Assembly (NCBI RefSeq): GCF_902506165.1
Contig: NZ_LR733817.1
Span: 1,833,946-1,897,945, forward strand
Length of the DNA stretch: 64,000 bases
Source of the DNA: Bosea sp. 29B
GTDB lineage: Bacteria > Pseudomonadota > Alphaproteobacteria > Rhizobiales > Beijerinckiaceae
Direction of reading: 5' to 3'
Part shown: positions 53,213-61,644 of the stretch, in pieces
Layout of the letters: each line of letters begins with the position of its first letter
How positions within the stretch are numbered: position 1 is the stretch's first letter
Notes under the pieces: model-generated
Seen by the model: only the letters and a program-made list of their open reading frames with translations
Told to the model about the DNA's origin: nothing
The model's database searches: none
Translations under genes and position numbers: made by a program

Positions 53213-54268
53213 TCAGGACAGGGAAGACGGAAAGGGGATGCCGAGCCGCTCGGCAGCGGCGCGTAGCGCCGAAAGCGTCGCCGGCGCGATGCGGCAGTTG
53301 CCATCGAAATTGCGATGCGCCTTGGCGGCTCGGTCGCCGGGCATGCGGACAGGAGGCCCGCCGGGCGCAGGCTTCGAGGCCCGGATACGCTCGGCGAAGC
53401 CGGAGGCCGCCGCCTCGAACTCGGCCAGCGGCCGAAAGCCGGCGATATCGATGGCGATGAAGAGGTTCGCGCTGGCATAAGGCTCGGCAAGATCGCCATA
53501 GAGCGGGCGCACGGCATCGCCGATGGCGCCGCCCGACAGCCCGCCCGCGAGCAGGTCGACCATCACGGCGAGGCCGAAGCCCTTGGCGCCGGCGGCTGGC
53601 AAGAGCATGCCCTTGATCGCCTCGGCCGCGTCGGTCGTCGGCAAGCCGTCGGCGGTCGCGGCCCAGCCTTCCGGGATCGGCTCGCCGCGGCTCTGCGCGA
53701 GCCTGATCTTGCCCATGGCGCCGGCGCTCATGGCAAGATCGAGCACGAGCGGCTCGCCGCCCGTGGGCACGGCGATGGCGAGCGGGTTGTTGCCGACGAC
53801 GCGCTCGGCCCCGCCCGGCGGAGGCAACAGCGGGCGGGTATTGGCCATCACGATGCCGATCTGACCGGAGAGCGCGATCTTGCGCGCAAAACGCCCGGCG
53901 GCGCCGAAATGGAAGGCGTTACGCACGGCGATTGCGGCGAGGCCATGCGTCGCCGCCCGCTCGACTGCGAGCTCGGAAGCCCGCTCGGCCGTGACCTGGC
54001 CAAGTGCATTCGCGGCATCGATGGTGACGCGCGCACCGGCATCAACCACGATCTCGCCCTTCGCCGCGGCATCGACCGAGCCCTTCTCGATGCGCTCGAG
54101 ATACATCGGCAGCAGCATCAGCCCGTGCGAGCCGAGGCCTTCGATGTCGGCATCGACCAGAGCCTCAGCGACCAGACTCGCATGGTCAGCGGGAGCGCCG
54201 ACCTTTGCGAGCAGCGCCTGAGCCAGATCACGCAGCGCGGCGGCTGGCTGGAAAGCGGAATTGCTCAT
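53213..54268 (-). CDS. Ldh family oxidoreductase (malate/L-lactate dehydrogenase type)
   Basis: A 351-residue NAD(P)-dependent dehydrogenase of the malate/L-sulfolactate/ureidoglycolate family (not the classical Rossmann LDH). Marks are GLGSHGLMLLPMYLERI near the N terminus (the conserved S-H-G), IAVRNAFHFGAAGRFA with the catalytic His, VVGNNPLAIAVPTGG and LPAAGAKGFGLAVMVDLLAGGLSGG (in part). The ATG at 54268 is chosen over a TTG upstream. It would reduce or oxidise a 2-oxo/2-hydroxy acid within the pathway. Confidence 0.92.
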   Translation of the reverse strand: MSNSAFQPAAALRDLAQALLAKVGAPADHASLVAEALVDADIEGLGSHGLMLLPMYLERIEKGSVDAAAKGEIVVDAGARVTIDAANALGQVTAERASELAVERAATHGLAAIAVRNAFHFGAAGRFARKIALSGQIGIVMANTRPLLPPPGGAERVVGNNPLAIAVPTGGEPLVLDLAMSAGAMGKIRLAQSRGEPIPEGWAATADGLPTTDAAEAIKGMLLPAAGAKGFGLAVMVDLLAGGLSGGAIGDAVRPLYGDLAEPYASANLFIAIDIAGFRPLAEFEAAASGFAERIRASKPAPGGPPVRMPGDRAAKAHRNFDGNCRIAPATLSALRAAAERLGIPFPSSLS

Positions 54269-54294
54269 GATGTGGGCCTCGTTTCGACCGGCGA

Positions 54295-54693
54295 TCAATG
54301 AGCGTCGCGCTCGTCGGTGTACCAGGACGGCGTCTGCGGGTAGTGCGGGCCGTCATAAATCTCGACCACGACCGTTTCCTCGATCGCGAGGCTCGGGCCG
54401 TGCACATTGCCCTTGGGATTGCAGTAGAAGCTGCCAGGCTTCAGCGTGACGCCGGTCGCCGTGTATTCGAAATGGCCGGACAAGCAGAACATCATCTGGT
54501 TCGAGGCGTGGGAATGCGGCTTGGGAATGCCGGCGCCCTTCTCGAAACGGATCAGCGCGACTGACGCGCCGGTCGCCTCGTCCCGCCACAGCATCTTCTC
54601 GTGCACGCCCTTCAACGACTTTTCCCGCCAGGGCATGTCGTTCGTCTGGATCAGGATTTCCTCGAGGCTCGGAGCGCCGGCGGGGAGCTGCAT
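54295..54693 (-). CDS. Cupin domain-containing protein
   Basis: A 132-residue cupin. PKPHSHASNQMMFCLSGHFEY is cupin motif 1 with two His and a Gln in place of the usual Glu, and PKGNVHGP in motif 2 has the last His. GAAGGG precedes the ATG at 54693. It heads the minus-strand operon, with a copy of the shared palindrome 45-64 bases upstream. Its enzymatic role is unknown. Confidence 0.86.
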   Translation of the reverse strand: MQLPAGAPSLEEILIQTNDMPWREKSLKGVHEKMLWRDEATGASVALIRFEKGAGIPKPHSHASNQMMFCLSGHFEYTATGVTLKPGSFYCNPKGNVHGPSLAIEETVVVEIYDGPHYPQTPSWYTDERDAH

Positions 54694-54737
54694 GATGGAC
54701 CCTTCTTTCAAGCTGTCGCGCTTACGATGTCCATCAT

Positions 54738-54757
54738 GATATTTCACATGATGTCTA
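54738..54757. promoter_or_regulatory. Candidate operator, copy 3 of shared 20-bp palindrome
   Basis: GATATTTCACATGATGTCTA; its complement agrees with the 47,615 site at 14 of 20 positions and shares the -GAAATATC half exactly. It lies upstream of the minus-strand cupin operon, between it and the GntR gene. Confidence 0.5.
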
Positions 54758-54891
54758 ATGCAAGTCGCAAAGCGCCGCCGCGCCCAGATTTTGTCTGGGC
54801 GAGGAAACCAAGGGTCGAGGCTGGGGCGAGCGCAGCGTCCGAGCGCTCACGCGGCAATGCGAGCGCTACCGCCTAACGCGCTGAAAGATGC

Positions 54892-55629
54892 CTAGCGGGC
54901 ATGCGAGGGAACGCGCTTTGGCGCGTGCTGCTGCAGGAGAACCACCCGCTCGCGAAGCCCGCTGAGATGATCGCGCATCGCGGCTGCGGCCGCCCCTGGG
55001 TCTCGCACCTCGATCGCGGCAAGGACGGCGCGGTGCTGGCGGTCGGATGCGTCGGTGTCGAGCGTCTGCCAGAGGTGCAGATACCAGGCGCGGATCGAGC
55101 GCTCATGAAGGGCCTTGGCGAAGTCACCGAGGATGCGCGACTGGGACATGTCGCTGACCTTGGAATGGAAGGCGCGGTCGCATTCGACGAAAGCGTCGAT
55201 CCGGCCGCCGCCATGGGCATCGTCACGGTGATGGTCGAGGATGGCACGGGCAGCCTCGACATCCTCAGGCCGCCCGTATTCGGCGGCGCGCGCCGCGATT
55301 GCCGGCTCGACGACCAGGCGCGCATCGAGGATCTCGATCACCTGCCCCATCGAGTCGGGCTGGATGATCACGCCCTTGCGCGGCACGACATCGACGAGGC
55401 CTTCGGCCTGCAATCGTTGCAGCGCCTGGTGGACGGGCGTGCGGCCCATATCCAGTTGCTCGCAGATCGACGCTTCGTTGAGATATTGGCCGGGCGCGAA
55501 GAACAGGGTGATGATCCGGTCCTTGATGGCGATGTAGGCCTGCTCGGACAGCGGGAGTGACTCTTTCTTGCTTTTGCCGCGCTGCGCCGGACGACGCTTT
55601 TGCCCGCTCTCGCCCTTCTTTGCCGTCAT
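54892..55629 (-). CDS. GntR family transcriptional regulator (FadR/FCD subfamily)
   Basis: A 245-residue repressor. After a basic N-terminal tail, the winged helix reads IIT LFFAPGQYLNEASICEQL and GRTPVHQALQRLQAEGLV, the GntR signature. The FCD effector domain has EILDARLVVEPAIAARAA and metal-type His in the helices (CDRAFHSKV, DRQHRAVLAAI). Its position 145 bases upstream of the cupin operon, on the same strand, makes it the likely regulator of the two convergent operons. Typical ligands of this subfamily are small carboxylates. Confidence 0.92.
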   Translation of the reverse strand: MTAKKGESGQKRRPAQRGKSKKESLPLSEQAYIAIKDRIITLFFAPGQYLNEASICEQLDMGRTPVHQALQRLQAEGLVDVVPRKGVIIQPDSMGQVIEILDARLVVEPAIAARAAEYGRPEDVEAARAILDHHRDDAHGGGRIDAFVECDRAFHSKVSDMSQSRILGDFAKALHERSIRAWYLHLWQTLDTDASDRQHRAVLAAIEVRDPGAAAAAMRDHLSGLRERVVLLQQHAPKRVPSHAR

Positions 55630-55799
55630 CGCATCATGCCGCAGATATGCCTGTTGATATTCCAGTGCTTCGACAATTCATTACCGTCGAAGCGAGAGCT
55701 GAGCAAATCGCGCGGATAGTGTGCAAACCTCCCTCGAAAATCCCCCGGTCCGCTCCCCACTGGAAGGATGCCCGGGCGATCGGCCGCCTGATGACCGGC

Positions 55800-56090
55800 A
55801 CGACAGCGGGCAGCGAGGTGGTAGAGGGTTATGGCCACATCGGGCCGACTCTGCGCCAGCATCCAGTTGCATTCCCGAGATCGGAATTCGAGCGCCGGCG
55901 GATTGTGACCTGCGCCGATGCGGTCGCCTCCCATGATCGACGTTGGGTCGATGTAGCTGACTTGGTGCTCGTACGACAGCGACCAGGCTCGGCCAAAGGC
56001 GTGATGTTCATGACGATCGAGGACGAAACGGGCGTCGCCAACCTCGTGATCTGGCAGACGGTCTTCGAGAAATATCGCCGTATCTTGCCC
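55800..56090 (+). pseudogene. dnaE2: 3' fragment of error-prone DNA polymerase dnaE2
   Basis: A stretch translating as EVVEGYGHIGPTLRQHPVAF, then RRRIVTCADAV, LVLVRQRPGSAKGVMFMTIE and DETGVANLVIWQTVFEKYRR. This is the C-terminal OB-fold region of DnaE2. The rest of the roughly 1,080-residue polymerase is missing: upstream the frame turns into unrelated sequence, and downstream it ends in a short nonsense tail. No imuA or imuB gene is nearby. It is a relic left by a recombination or deletion at this spot. Confidence 0.8.
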
Positions 56091-56356
56091 CTCATTCTTC
56101 GGCCGGCTCGCGATCAGTGACGGCGAAGCACCCGATGTTGGCCGATCGGGAATTGCCGAGACAAGCGCGCTGCCGGTTAACCGCTCCGGCCGACAACACA
56201 TGTCGACCCCGCGCCGAGCTGCGACGTGGAGCCGCGCCGTCCCCGGCCTGCATGGGAGGGCTCGTGTCTACGGGCCAGCCATCCGAACATCGATCTCGCA
56301 GGTCATGCAGGCGTCATCCACGGCGGATAGCTGGGCGCCACCTCGAGAGGCCAAGC

Positions 56357-57961
56357 ATGACTCGTAAAAACGTTCTTCTGATCGTCGTCGACCAGTGGCG
56401 CGCCGATTTCGTACCGCATCTGCTGCGCGCCCGTGGCCAGCAGCCTTTCCTCAAGACCCCGAACCTCGACAGGCTCTGCGCGGAAGGAGTCACCTTCGCC
56501 AACCACGTCACCGCTTGCGTGCCCTGCGGCCCGGCCCGCGCCAGCCTGCTGACCGGCCTCTACCTGATGAACCATCGCGCGGTTCAGAACACCGTCCCGC
56601 TCGACCAGCGGCATTTCAACCTCGGCAAGGCGCTGCGTGCCATCGGCTACGATCCGGCGCTGATCGGCTACACCACGACGACTCCGGACCCGCGCTCGAC
56701 CGCGAAGCAGGACCCGCGTTTCCTCGTGCTCGGCGACCTGATGGACGGCTTCCGTTCGGTCGGCGCCTTCGAGCCGAACATGGACGGCTATTTCGGCTGG
56801 GTGGCGCAGAACGGTTTCGAGCTACCGCCCAACCGCGAGGACATCTGGCTGCCCGAGGGCGAGGATGCCGTGCCCGGAGCCACCGAGCGCCCGGCGCGCA
56901 TCCCCAAGGAACTCTCCGACTCGTCCTTCTTCACCGAGCGCGCGCTGACCTATCTCAAGGGCCGCGCCGGCAGGCCCTTCTTCCTGCATCTCGGCTATTA
57001 CCGGCCGCATCCGCCCTTCGTCGCGCCGGCGCCCTATCACGACATGTATCGGCCGCAGGACATGCCGGCGCCGATCCGGGCTGAATCGCCCGAGGCCGAA
57101 GGCGCCCAGCACCCGCTGATCAAATATTATGTCGACGCGATCTCGCGCGGCTCGTTCTTCCATGGCGCGGAAGGTTCGGGCGCGACGCTCGACGAGGCCG
57201 AGATCCGCCAGATGCGCGCAACCTATTGCGGGCTGATCAGCGAGATCGACGACTGCCTCGGCCAGGTCTTCGCCTATCTCGACGAGACCGGGCAATGGGA
57301 CGACACGCTGGTCGTCTTCACCAGCGACCATGGCGAGCAGCTCGGCGACCATCACCTGCTGGGCAAGATCGGCTTCCACGACGAGAGCTTCCGCATCCCG
57401 CTCGTCATCAAGGACCCCCAGGGCGCCGCCGGCCGCCGCGGCGCCATCGAGGAGGCCTTCACCGAGAGCGTCGACGTGATGCCGACGATCCTCGACTGGC
57501 TCGGCGGCGAGGCGCCGCGCGCCTGCGACGGACACTCGGTGATGCCGTTCACGCAGGGTATCCGCCCGGCGGATTGGCGCACCGAGCTGCACTACGAATA
57601 CGATTTCCGCGACGTGCATTATTCCGAGCCGGAAAAGGTGCTCGGGCTCGGCATGGATGAATCCAGCCTCTGCGTCATCCAGGACGAAAACTACAAATAC
57701 GTCCACTTCGCCGCCCTGCCGCCGCTGTTCTTCGACCTCCGCAACGACCCCAATCAGTTCATCAACCTGGCGGACGATCCGGCCTATGCGGCGCTGGTGC
57801 GCGACTACGCCCAGAAGGCGCTGTCCTGGCGGCTGACCCATGCCGACCGGACGCTGACCCATTTCCGCTCCAGCCCGCGCGGGCTCGAGGAGCGCAATCC
57901 CAACGCAACCGAAACAGGAGACCAGTCATGGTCGGCTCCCTCACGCGTCGCAGCGCAATAG
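56357..57961 (+). CDS. pehA: Phosphonate monoester hydrolase/sulfatase superfamily phosphodiesterase
   Basis: A 534-residue alkaline-phosphatase-superfamily enzyme that reads very like the phosphonate monoester hydrolase/phosphodiesterase of Rhizobium and Burkholderia. NVLLIVVDQWRADF supplies metal Asp residues. HVTACVPCGPARASLLTG contains the C-x-P-x-R signature whose Cys becomes formylglycine. FTSDHGEQLGDHHLLGK has the remaining metal ligands. GAGAGG precedes the ATG at 56357. Its C terminus is about 20 residues longer than the Rhizobium protein and overlaps the next gene by 34 bases. It hydrolyses phosphonate monoesters and phosphodiesters, with sulfatase side activity possible. Confidence 0.9.
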   Translation: MTRKNVLLIVVDQWRADFVPHLLRARGQQPFLKTPNLDRLCAEGVTFANHVTACVPCGPARASLLTGLYLMNHRAVQNTVPLDQRHFNLGKALRAIGYDPALIGYTTTTPDPRSTAKQDPRFLVLGDLMDGFRSVGAFEPNMDGYFGWVAQNGFELPPNREDIWLPEGEDAVPGATERPARIPKELSDSSFFTERALTYLKGRAGRPFFLHLGYYRPHPPFVAPAPYHDMYRPQDMPAPIRAESPEAEGAQHPLIKYYVDAISRGSFFHGAEGSGATLDEAEIRQMRATYCGLISEIDDCLGQVFAYLDETGQWDDTLVVFTSDHGEQLGDHHLLGKIGFHDESFRIPLVIKDPQGAAGRRGAIEEAFTESVDVMPTILDWLGGEAPRACDGHSVMPFTQGIRPADWRTELHYEYDFRDVHYSEPEKVLGLGMDESSLCVIQDENYKYVHFAALPPLFFDLRNDPNQFINLADDPAYAALVRDYAQKALSWRLTHADRTLTHFRSSPRGLEERNPNATETGDQSWSAPSRVAAQ

Positions 57962-59568
57962 CGCTCGGCGGTTCTGCCCTCATCCTGCCCTCGCGCTTTG
58001 CGATCGCGCAGGCCGATAATCGCCCCTCGATCACCATCGCGGTTCAGAAGATCGCCAACTCGAACCTGCTCGACGTGCTGCGTGAGCAGTCCAATGTCGG
58101 CGAGCGCGTCTTCTTCTCCTCGCTCTGGGAAGGGCTGATCGGCCGCAACTGGACCGGCAATCTGGAAAGCGTGCCGGGTCTCGCCACCGAGTGGAAGCGC
58201 ATCGACGACAAGACGGTCGAGCTCAAGCTGCGCCGGGGCGTGAAATTCCATAATGGCGATGAGCTGACCGCCGAGGACGTCGCCTTCACCTTCGGCAAGG
58301 AGCGCATGTTCGGCGAGACGCAGCCCGCCGCCGGCAAGACCATCTCCGTCGACTTCGTCGTCGGCGGCGGCCGCGCCAGCAAGGAGCTGCCGGCCGAGGT
58401 TCCGGCTGTCGCGCGCCGCTCCTGGCCCGCGCTGCTCGGCATCCAGGTCATCGACAAGTACACGGTCCGCTTCGTCAACGGCACGCCTGATGTCACCATG
58501 GAAGGCCGCATCTCGCGCTATGGCAGCGAGATCATGAACCGCCGCGCCTTCGAGGAAGCCAAGACCTATAGCGACTGGGCGATGAAGCCCGTCACGACCG
58601 GCCCGTATCGCGTCGCCGAATACCGCCCGGACGTCTCGCTGCTGCTCGAAGCCCACGACGAATACTGGGGCGGCCGCCCGCCGCTGAAGTCGATCCGCTT
58701 CGTCGAGGTGCCGGAGACGGCGTCGCGCATCAACGGCCTGCTCTCGGGCCAGTATCAGTTCGCCTGCGACATCCCGCCGGACCAGATCTCGCAGATCGAG
58801 AAGAACGCGGCCTTCGAGGTCCAGGGCGGCACGATCCTGAACCACCGCCTGACGGTGTTCGACAAGAACCACCCGCAGCTGCAGAACCCGCTCGTCCGCC
58901 GGGCCATGACCCATGCGATCGACCGGCAGGCCATCGTCGACTCGCTCTGGGCCGGACGCACCGTGGTGCCGAAGGGCCTGCAATGGCCCTATTACGGCGA
59001 CATGTTCGTCTCCGACTGGTCGGTGCCGGCCTTCGACCTCAAGCTCGCCAAGGATCTGGTGAAGCAGTCGGGCTACAAGGGCGACCCGATCCCCTACCGC
59101 CTGCTGAACAACTACTACACCAACCAGACCGCCACCGCGCAGATCCTGGCCGAGATGTGGAAGGAAGCGGGGCTTAACGTCGAGATCCAGGTCAAGGAGA
59201 ACTGGCAGCAGATCCTGGAGCGGACCCCGACGCGCGCGGTGCGCGACTGGTCGAACTCGGCGCCCTTCAATGACCCGGTCTCGTCGATGGTCAGCCAGCA
59301 CGGCCCCAATGGCCAGCAGCAGCAGGCCGGCGAATGGACCAATGCCGAGCTGAACCAACTCTCGGTCGAGCTGGAGACCTCGACGGATCGCGCCCGCCGC
59401 AAGGCCGCCTTCCGCCGCATGCTGGAAATCGCCGAGCGCGAGGACCCGGCCTATACGGTGCTGCACCAGAACGCGACCTTCACGGCCAAGCCGAAGGCGC
59501 TCGCCTGGAAAGCCTCGCCCGCCTTCGCCATGGACTTCCGTGCCGAGAACTGGGGCGGGCGCAGCTGA
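57928..59568 (+). CDS. ABC transporter substrate-binding protein (family 5, Opp/Dpp type)
   Basis: A 546-residue periplasmic receptor of the peptide/opine/nickel family 5. The N terminus LTRRSAIALGGSALILPSRFAIA is a Tat-like signal. VFFSSLWEGLIGRN, LRRGVKFHNGDELTAEDVAFTF and NPLVRRAMTHAIDRQAIVDSLW (in part) are family signatures. CAGGAG lies ahead of the ATG, inside the end of the hydrolase gene. Its operon mate suggests it binds a phosphonate ester or phosphodiester rather than a peptide, which is inference. Confidence 0.92.
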   Translation: MVGSLTRRSAIALGGSALILPSRFAIAQADNRPSITIAVQKIANSNLLDVLREQSNVGERVFFSSLWEGLIGRNWTGNLESVPGLATEWKRIDDKTVELKLRRGVKFHNGDELTAEDVAFTFGKERMFGETQPAAGKTISVDFVVGGGRASKELPAEVPAVARRSWPALLGIQVIDKYTVRFVNGTPDVTMEGRISRYGSEIMNRRAFEEAKTYSDWAMKPVTTGPYRVAEYRPDVSLLLEAHDEYWGGRPPLKSIRFVEVPETASRINGLLSGQYQFACDIPPDQISQIEKNAAFEVQGGTILNHRLTVFDKNHPQLQNPLVRRAMTHAIDRQAIVDSLWAGRTVVPKGLQWPYYGDMFVSDWSVPAFDLKLAKDLVKQSGYKGDPIPYRLLNNYYTNQTATAQILAEMWKEAGLNVEIQVKENWQQILERTPTRAVRDWSNSAPFNDPVSSMVSQHGPNGQQQQAGEWTNAELNQLSVELETSTDRARRKAAFRRMLEIAEREDPAYTVLHQNATFTAKPKALAWKASPAFAMDFRAENWGGRS

Positions 59569-59583
59569 AGCCGGCATCATCGA

Positions 59584-59618
59584 CGGCGTGACCTCACGGG
59601 TCGCGCCGTTTTCTTTTT
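59584..59618 (+). terminator. Internal terminator/attenuator after the binding-protein gene
   Basis: CGGCGTGACC (59,584-59,593) and GGTCGCGCCG (59,599-59,608) form a ten-base stem with one wobble pair, followed by TTTTCTTTTT. It stands in the 70-base gap before the ATPase gene, so it probably lets the receptor be made in excess over the membrane components. Confidence 0.75.
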
Positions 59619-59638
59619 GGATGTTCGAGGAGGTCGCC

Positions 59639-60652
59639 ATGACCGGTCTCACCAGTCGTGAGACGAGCCCGCTCGTCGCCATTCGCGACCTTGCGGTCTC
59701 GTTCGACGGCGTCAAGGTGCTGCACGGCATCGACCTCGCCATTCATCGCGGCGAGGCTGTCGGCCTCGTTGGGGAGTCCGGCTGCGGCAAGTCGGTGACC
59801 TGGCTCGCGGCCCTCGGCCTCCTGCCGAAGAAGGCGACGATTTCCGGCAGCGTCATGCTGGATGGGCGCGAACTGATCGGCGCGGCGCCGGCCACGCTCG
59901 ACAGTGTCCGCGGTGGCCGCATCGCCATGATCTTCCAGGATCCGGCCAGCGCGCTGAACCCGGTGATCAGGCTCGGCCGGCAGGTCGGCGAGGCGCTGGC
60001 GCTGCATGGCGGGCTCTCCGGCAGGGCGATCCGCGCCGAAGCGAAGCGCCTGTTCGATCTCGTCGGTATCCCGGACGCAGCGCGCCGGCTCGACGCCTTC
60101 CCGCACGAATTGTCCGGCGGCCAGAACCAGCGCGTGATGATCGCCATGGCGCTGGCCGGTAAGCCCGACATCCTGGTCGCCGATGAGCCGACAACGGCGC
60201 TCGACGCGACGATCCAGGCGCAGATCCTCGAATTACTGACCAGGATCAGGCGCGAAACCAACATGGCCCTGGTCCTGATCAGCCACGATCTCGGTGTGAT
60301 CTCCGAGACCTGCGACCGCGTCTGCGTGATGTATGCCGGCCGCATCATCGAGACGGCGGCATCCGAGGCGCTCTTCGAGCAGCCGCTGCACCCTTATACG
60401 CAGGGCTTGCTCGCCGCCTTGCCGCCGCTCGAAGGCGTGCGCCGGCGTCTCGTCCCGGTCGAGGGCAACGTGCCCGAGCCCTGGAACCTGCCGCCGGGCT
60501 GCTCCTTCGCGCCGCGCTGCCCGCGCCGGGTCGAGGCCTGCGACATGCAGGTTCCGCCGCTCGCCTCGAAAGCGGCGGACCGGCGGGCCGCCTGCATCAT
60601 GACGCCGCCGCTGGCGCAGCCACAGCGCCAGCCGGAGCCGGTCTACGCATGA
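59639..60652 (+). CDS. ABC transporter ATP-binding protein (DppD/OppD-like)
   Basis: A 337-residue ATPase of the peptide/nickel group. Walker A is GLVGESGCGKSVTWLAALG, the signature HELSGGQNQRVMIAMAL, and Walker B DILVADEPTTALDATIQAQIL. The C-terminal oligopeptide extension PPGCSFAPRCPRRVEACD contains the Cys cluster typical of OppD/DppD. CGAGGAGG precedes the ATG. It overlaps its partner ATPase gene by four bases. Confidence 0.95.
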   Translation: MTGLTSRETSPLVAIRDLAVSFDGVKVLHGIDLAIHRGEAVGLVGESGCGKSVTWLAALGLLPKKATISGSVMLDGRELIGAAPATLDSVRGGRIAMIFQDPASALNPVIRLGRQVGEALALHGGLSGRAIRAEAKRLFDLVGIPDAARRLDAFPHELSGGQNQRVMIAMALAGKPDILVADEPTTALDATIQAQILELLTRIRRETNMALVLISHDLGVISETCDRVCVMYAGRIIETAASEALFEQPLHPYTQGLLAALPPLEGVRRRLVPVEGNVPEPWNLPPGCSFAPRCPRRVEACDMQVPPLASKAADRRAACIMTPPLAQPQRQPEPVYA

Positions 60653-61644
60653 ACACTGCCCCTCTGCTTCAGGTGCGAGGCGTCGCCCGTCGCTATGCCA
60701 TGCGGCAGGGCCTGCTTGGTCGATCGGTCGATGTCCGCGCCGTCGACGGGGTCTCGCTGACGGTGGAACGCGGCCGGACGCTGGGCCTGGTCGGCGAATC
60801 CGGCTCGGGCAAGTCGACGACCGGGCGGCTCGCGCTCGGGCTGGAGCCGCCTGACGATGGCGACGTGCTGTTCAAGGGCGCCCCGATCCCGCCGGTCGGC
60901 ACGCTGGCCTGGCGCCAGATGCGGGCGCGCATGCAGATGATCTACCAGGACCCGCTCGGCGCTCTCGACCGGCGCCTCTCCATCCTCGAACAGGTGCGCG
61001 AACCCTATGACGTTCACGGCATCGGCGAGGCCGGGGAGCGCGATGCCATGGCGACAGCCTTGCTGCAGGCGGTCGGCCTGCGCGCCGACCAGGGTAACCG
61101 CTATCCGCATGAGCTGTCGGGCGGCCAGCGCCAGCGCGCCGTGATCGCCCGGGCGCTGGCGACCAAGCCGGACCTGCTGGTCTGCGACGAGCCGGTCTCG
61201 GCGCTCGACGTCTCGATCCAGGCGCAGGTCGTCAACCTGCTGGTCGACCTCCAGCAGGAGCTCGGCCTCGGCCTGCTGTTCATCAGCCACGACCTGAAAG
61301 TGATCCGCCAGGTCAGCCATCGCGTCGCGGTGATGTATCTCGGGCGCATCGTCGAGGAAGGCGATGCCGATCTCCTGCTCGCCAGCCCGGCGCATCCCTA
61401 TACCGAAGCGCTGGTCTCGGCCTCGCCGGTGCCGGGCCGCCGCGCCCGCCCGCGCATCGTCTTGCAAGGCGATCCGCCCAATCCGGCGGCGCGCCCTTCC
61501 GGCTGCGCCTTCCACCCCCGCTGCCATGCGGCTCGCGAGCGCTGCACGGTCGAAAGCCCCCCCCTGCTGCCGCTGCCGGACGGGCGCCTCACGGCCTGCC
61601 ATGTCGCCCACGACCAGGCCAATTTCCTCAAGGCGGCGAGCTGA
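60649..61644 (+). CDS. ABC transporter ATP-binding protein (DppF/OppF-like)
   Basis: A 331-residue second ATPase. Walker A is GLVGESGSGKSTTGRLALGL, the signature ELSGGQRQRAVIARALA and Walker B LLVCDEPVSALDVSIQAQ. The C-terminal extension has PSGCAFHPRCHAARERC. It forms an asymmetric heterodimer with the preceding ATPase. Overlaps on both sides (ATGA, then TGATG with the permease) indicate tight translational coupling. Confidence 0.95.
   Translation: MNTAPLLQVRGVARRYAMRQGLLGRSVDVRAVDGVSLTVERGRTLGLVGESGSGKSTTGRLALGLEPPDDGDVLFKGAPIPPVGTLAWRQMRARMQMIYQDPLGALDRRLSILEQVREPYDVHGIGEAGERDAMATALLQAVGLRADQGNRYPHELSGGQRQRAVIARALATKPDLLVCDEPVSALDVSIQAQVVNLLVDLQQELGLGLLFISHDLKVIRQVSHRVAVMYLGRIVEEGDADLLLASPAHPYTEALVSASPVPGRRARPRIVLQGDPPNPAARPSGCAFHPRCHAARERCTVESPPLLPLPDGRLTACHVAHDQANFLKAAS

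Noticed and set aside
55557..55799. Upstream extension of the dnaE2 fragment in the same frame
   Set aside because: The frame stays open, but the residues do not resemble DnaE2 and partly lie opposite the GntR start. Only the part from about 55,800 is homologous in style.
57805..59742. A 645-codon minus-strand frame opposite the family-5 receptor
   Set aside because: Shadow of the receptor gene. The product is compositionally biased and has no ribosome-binding site.
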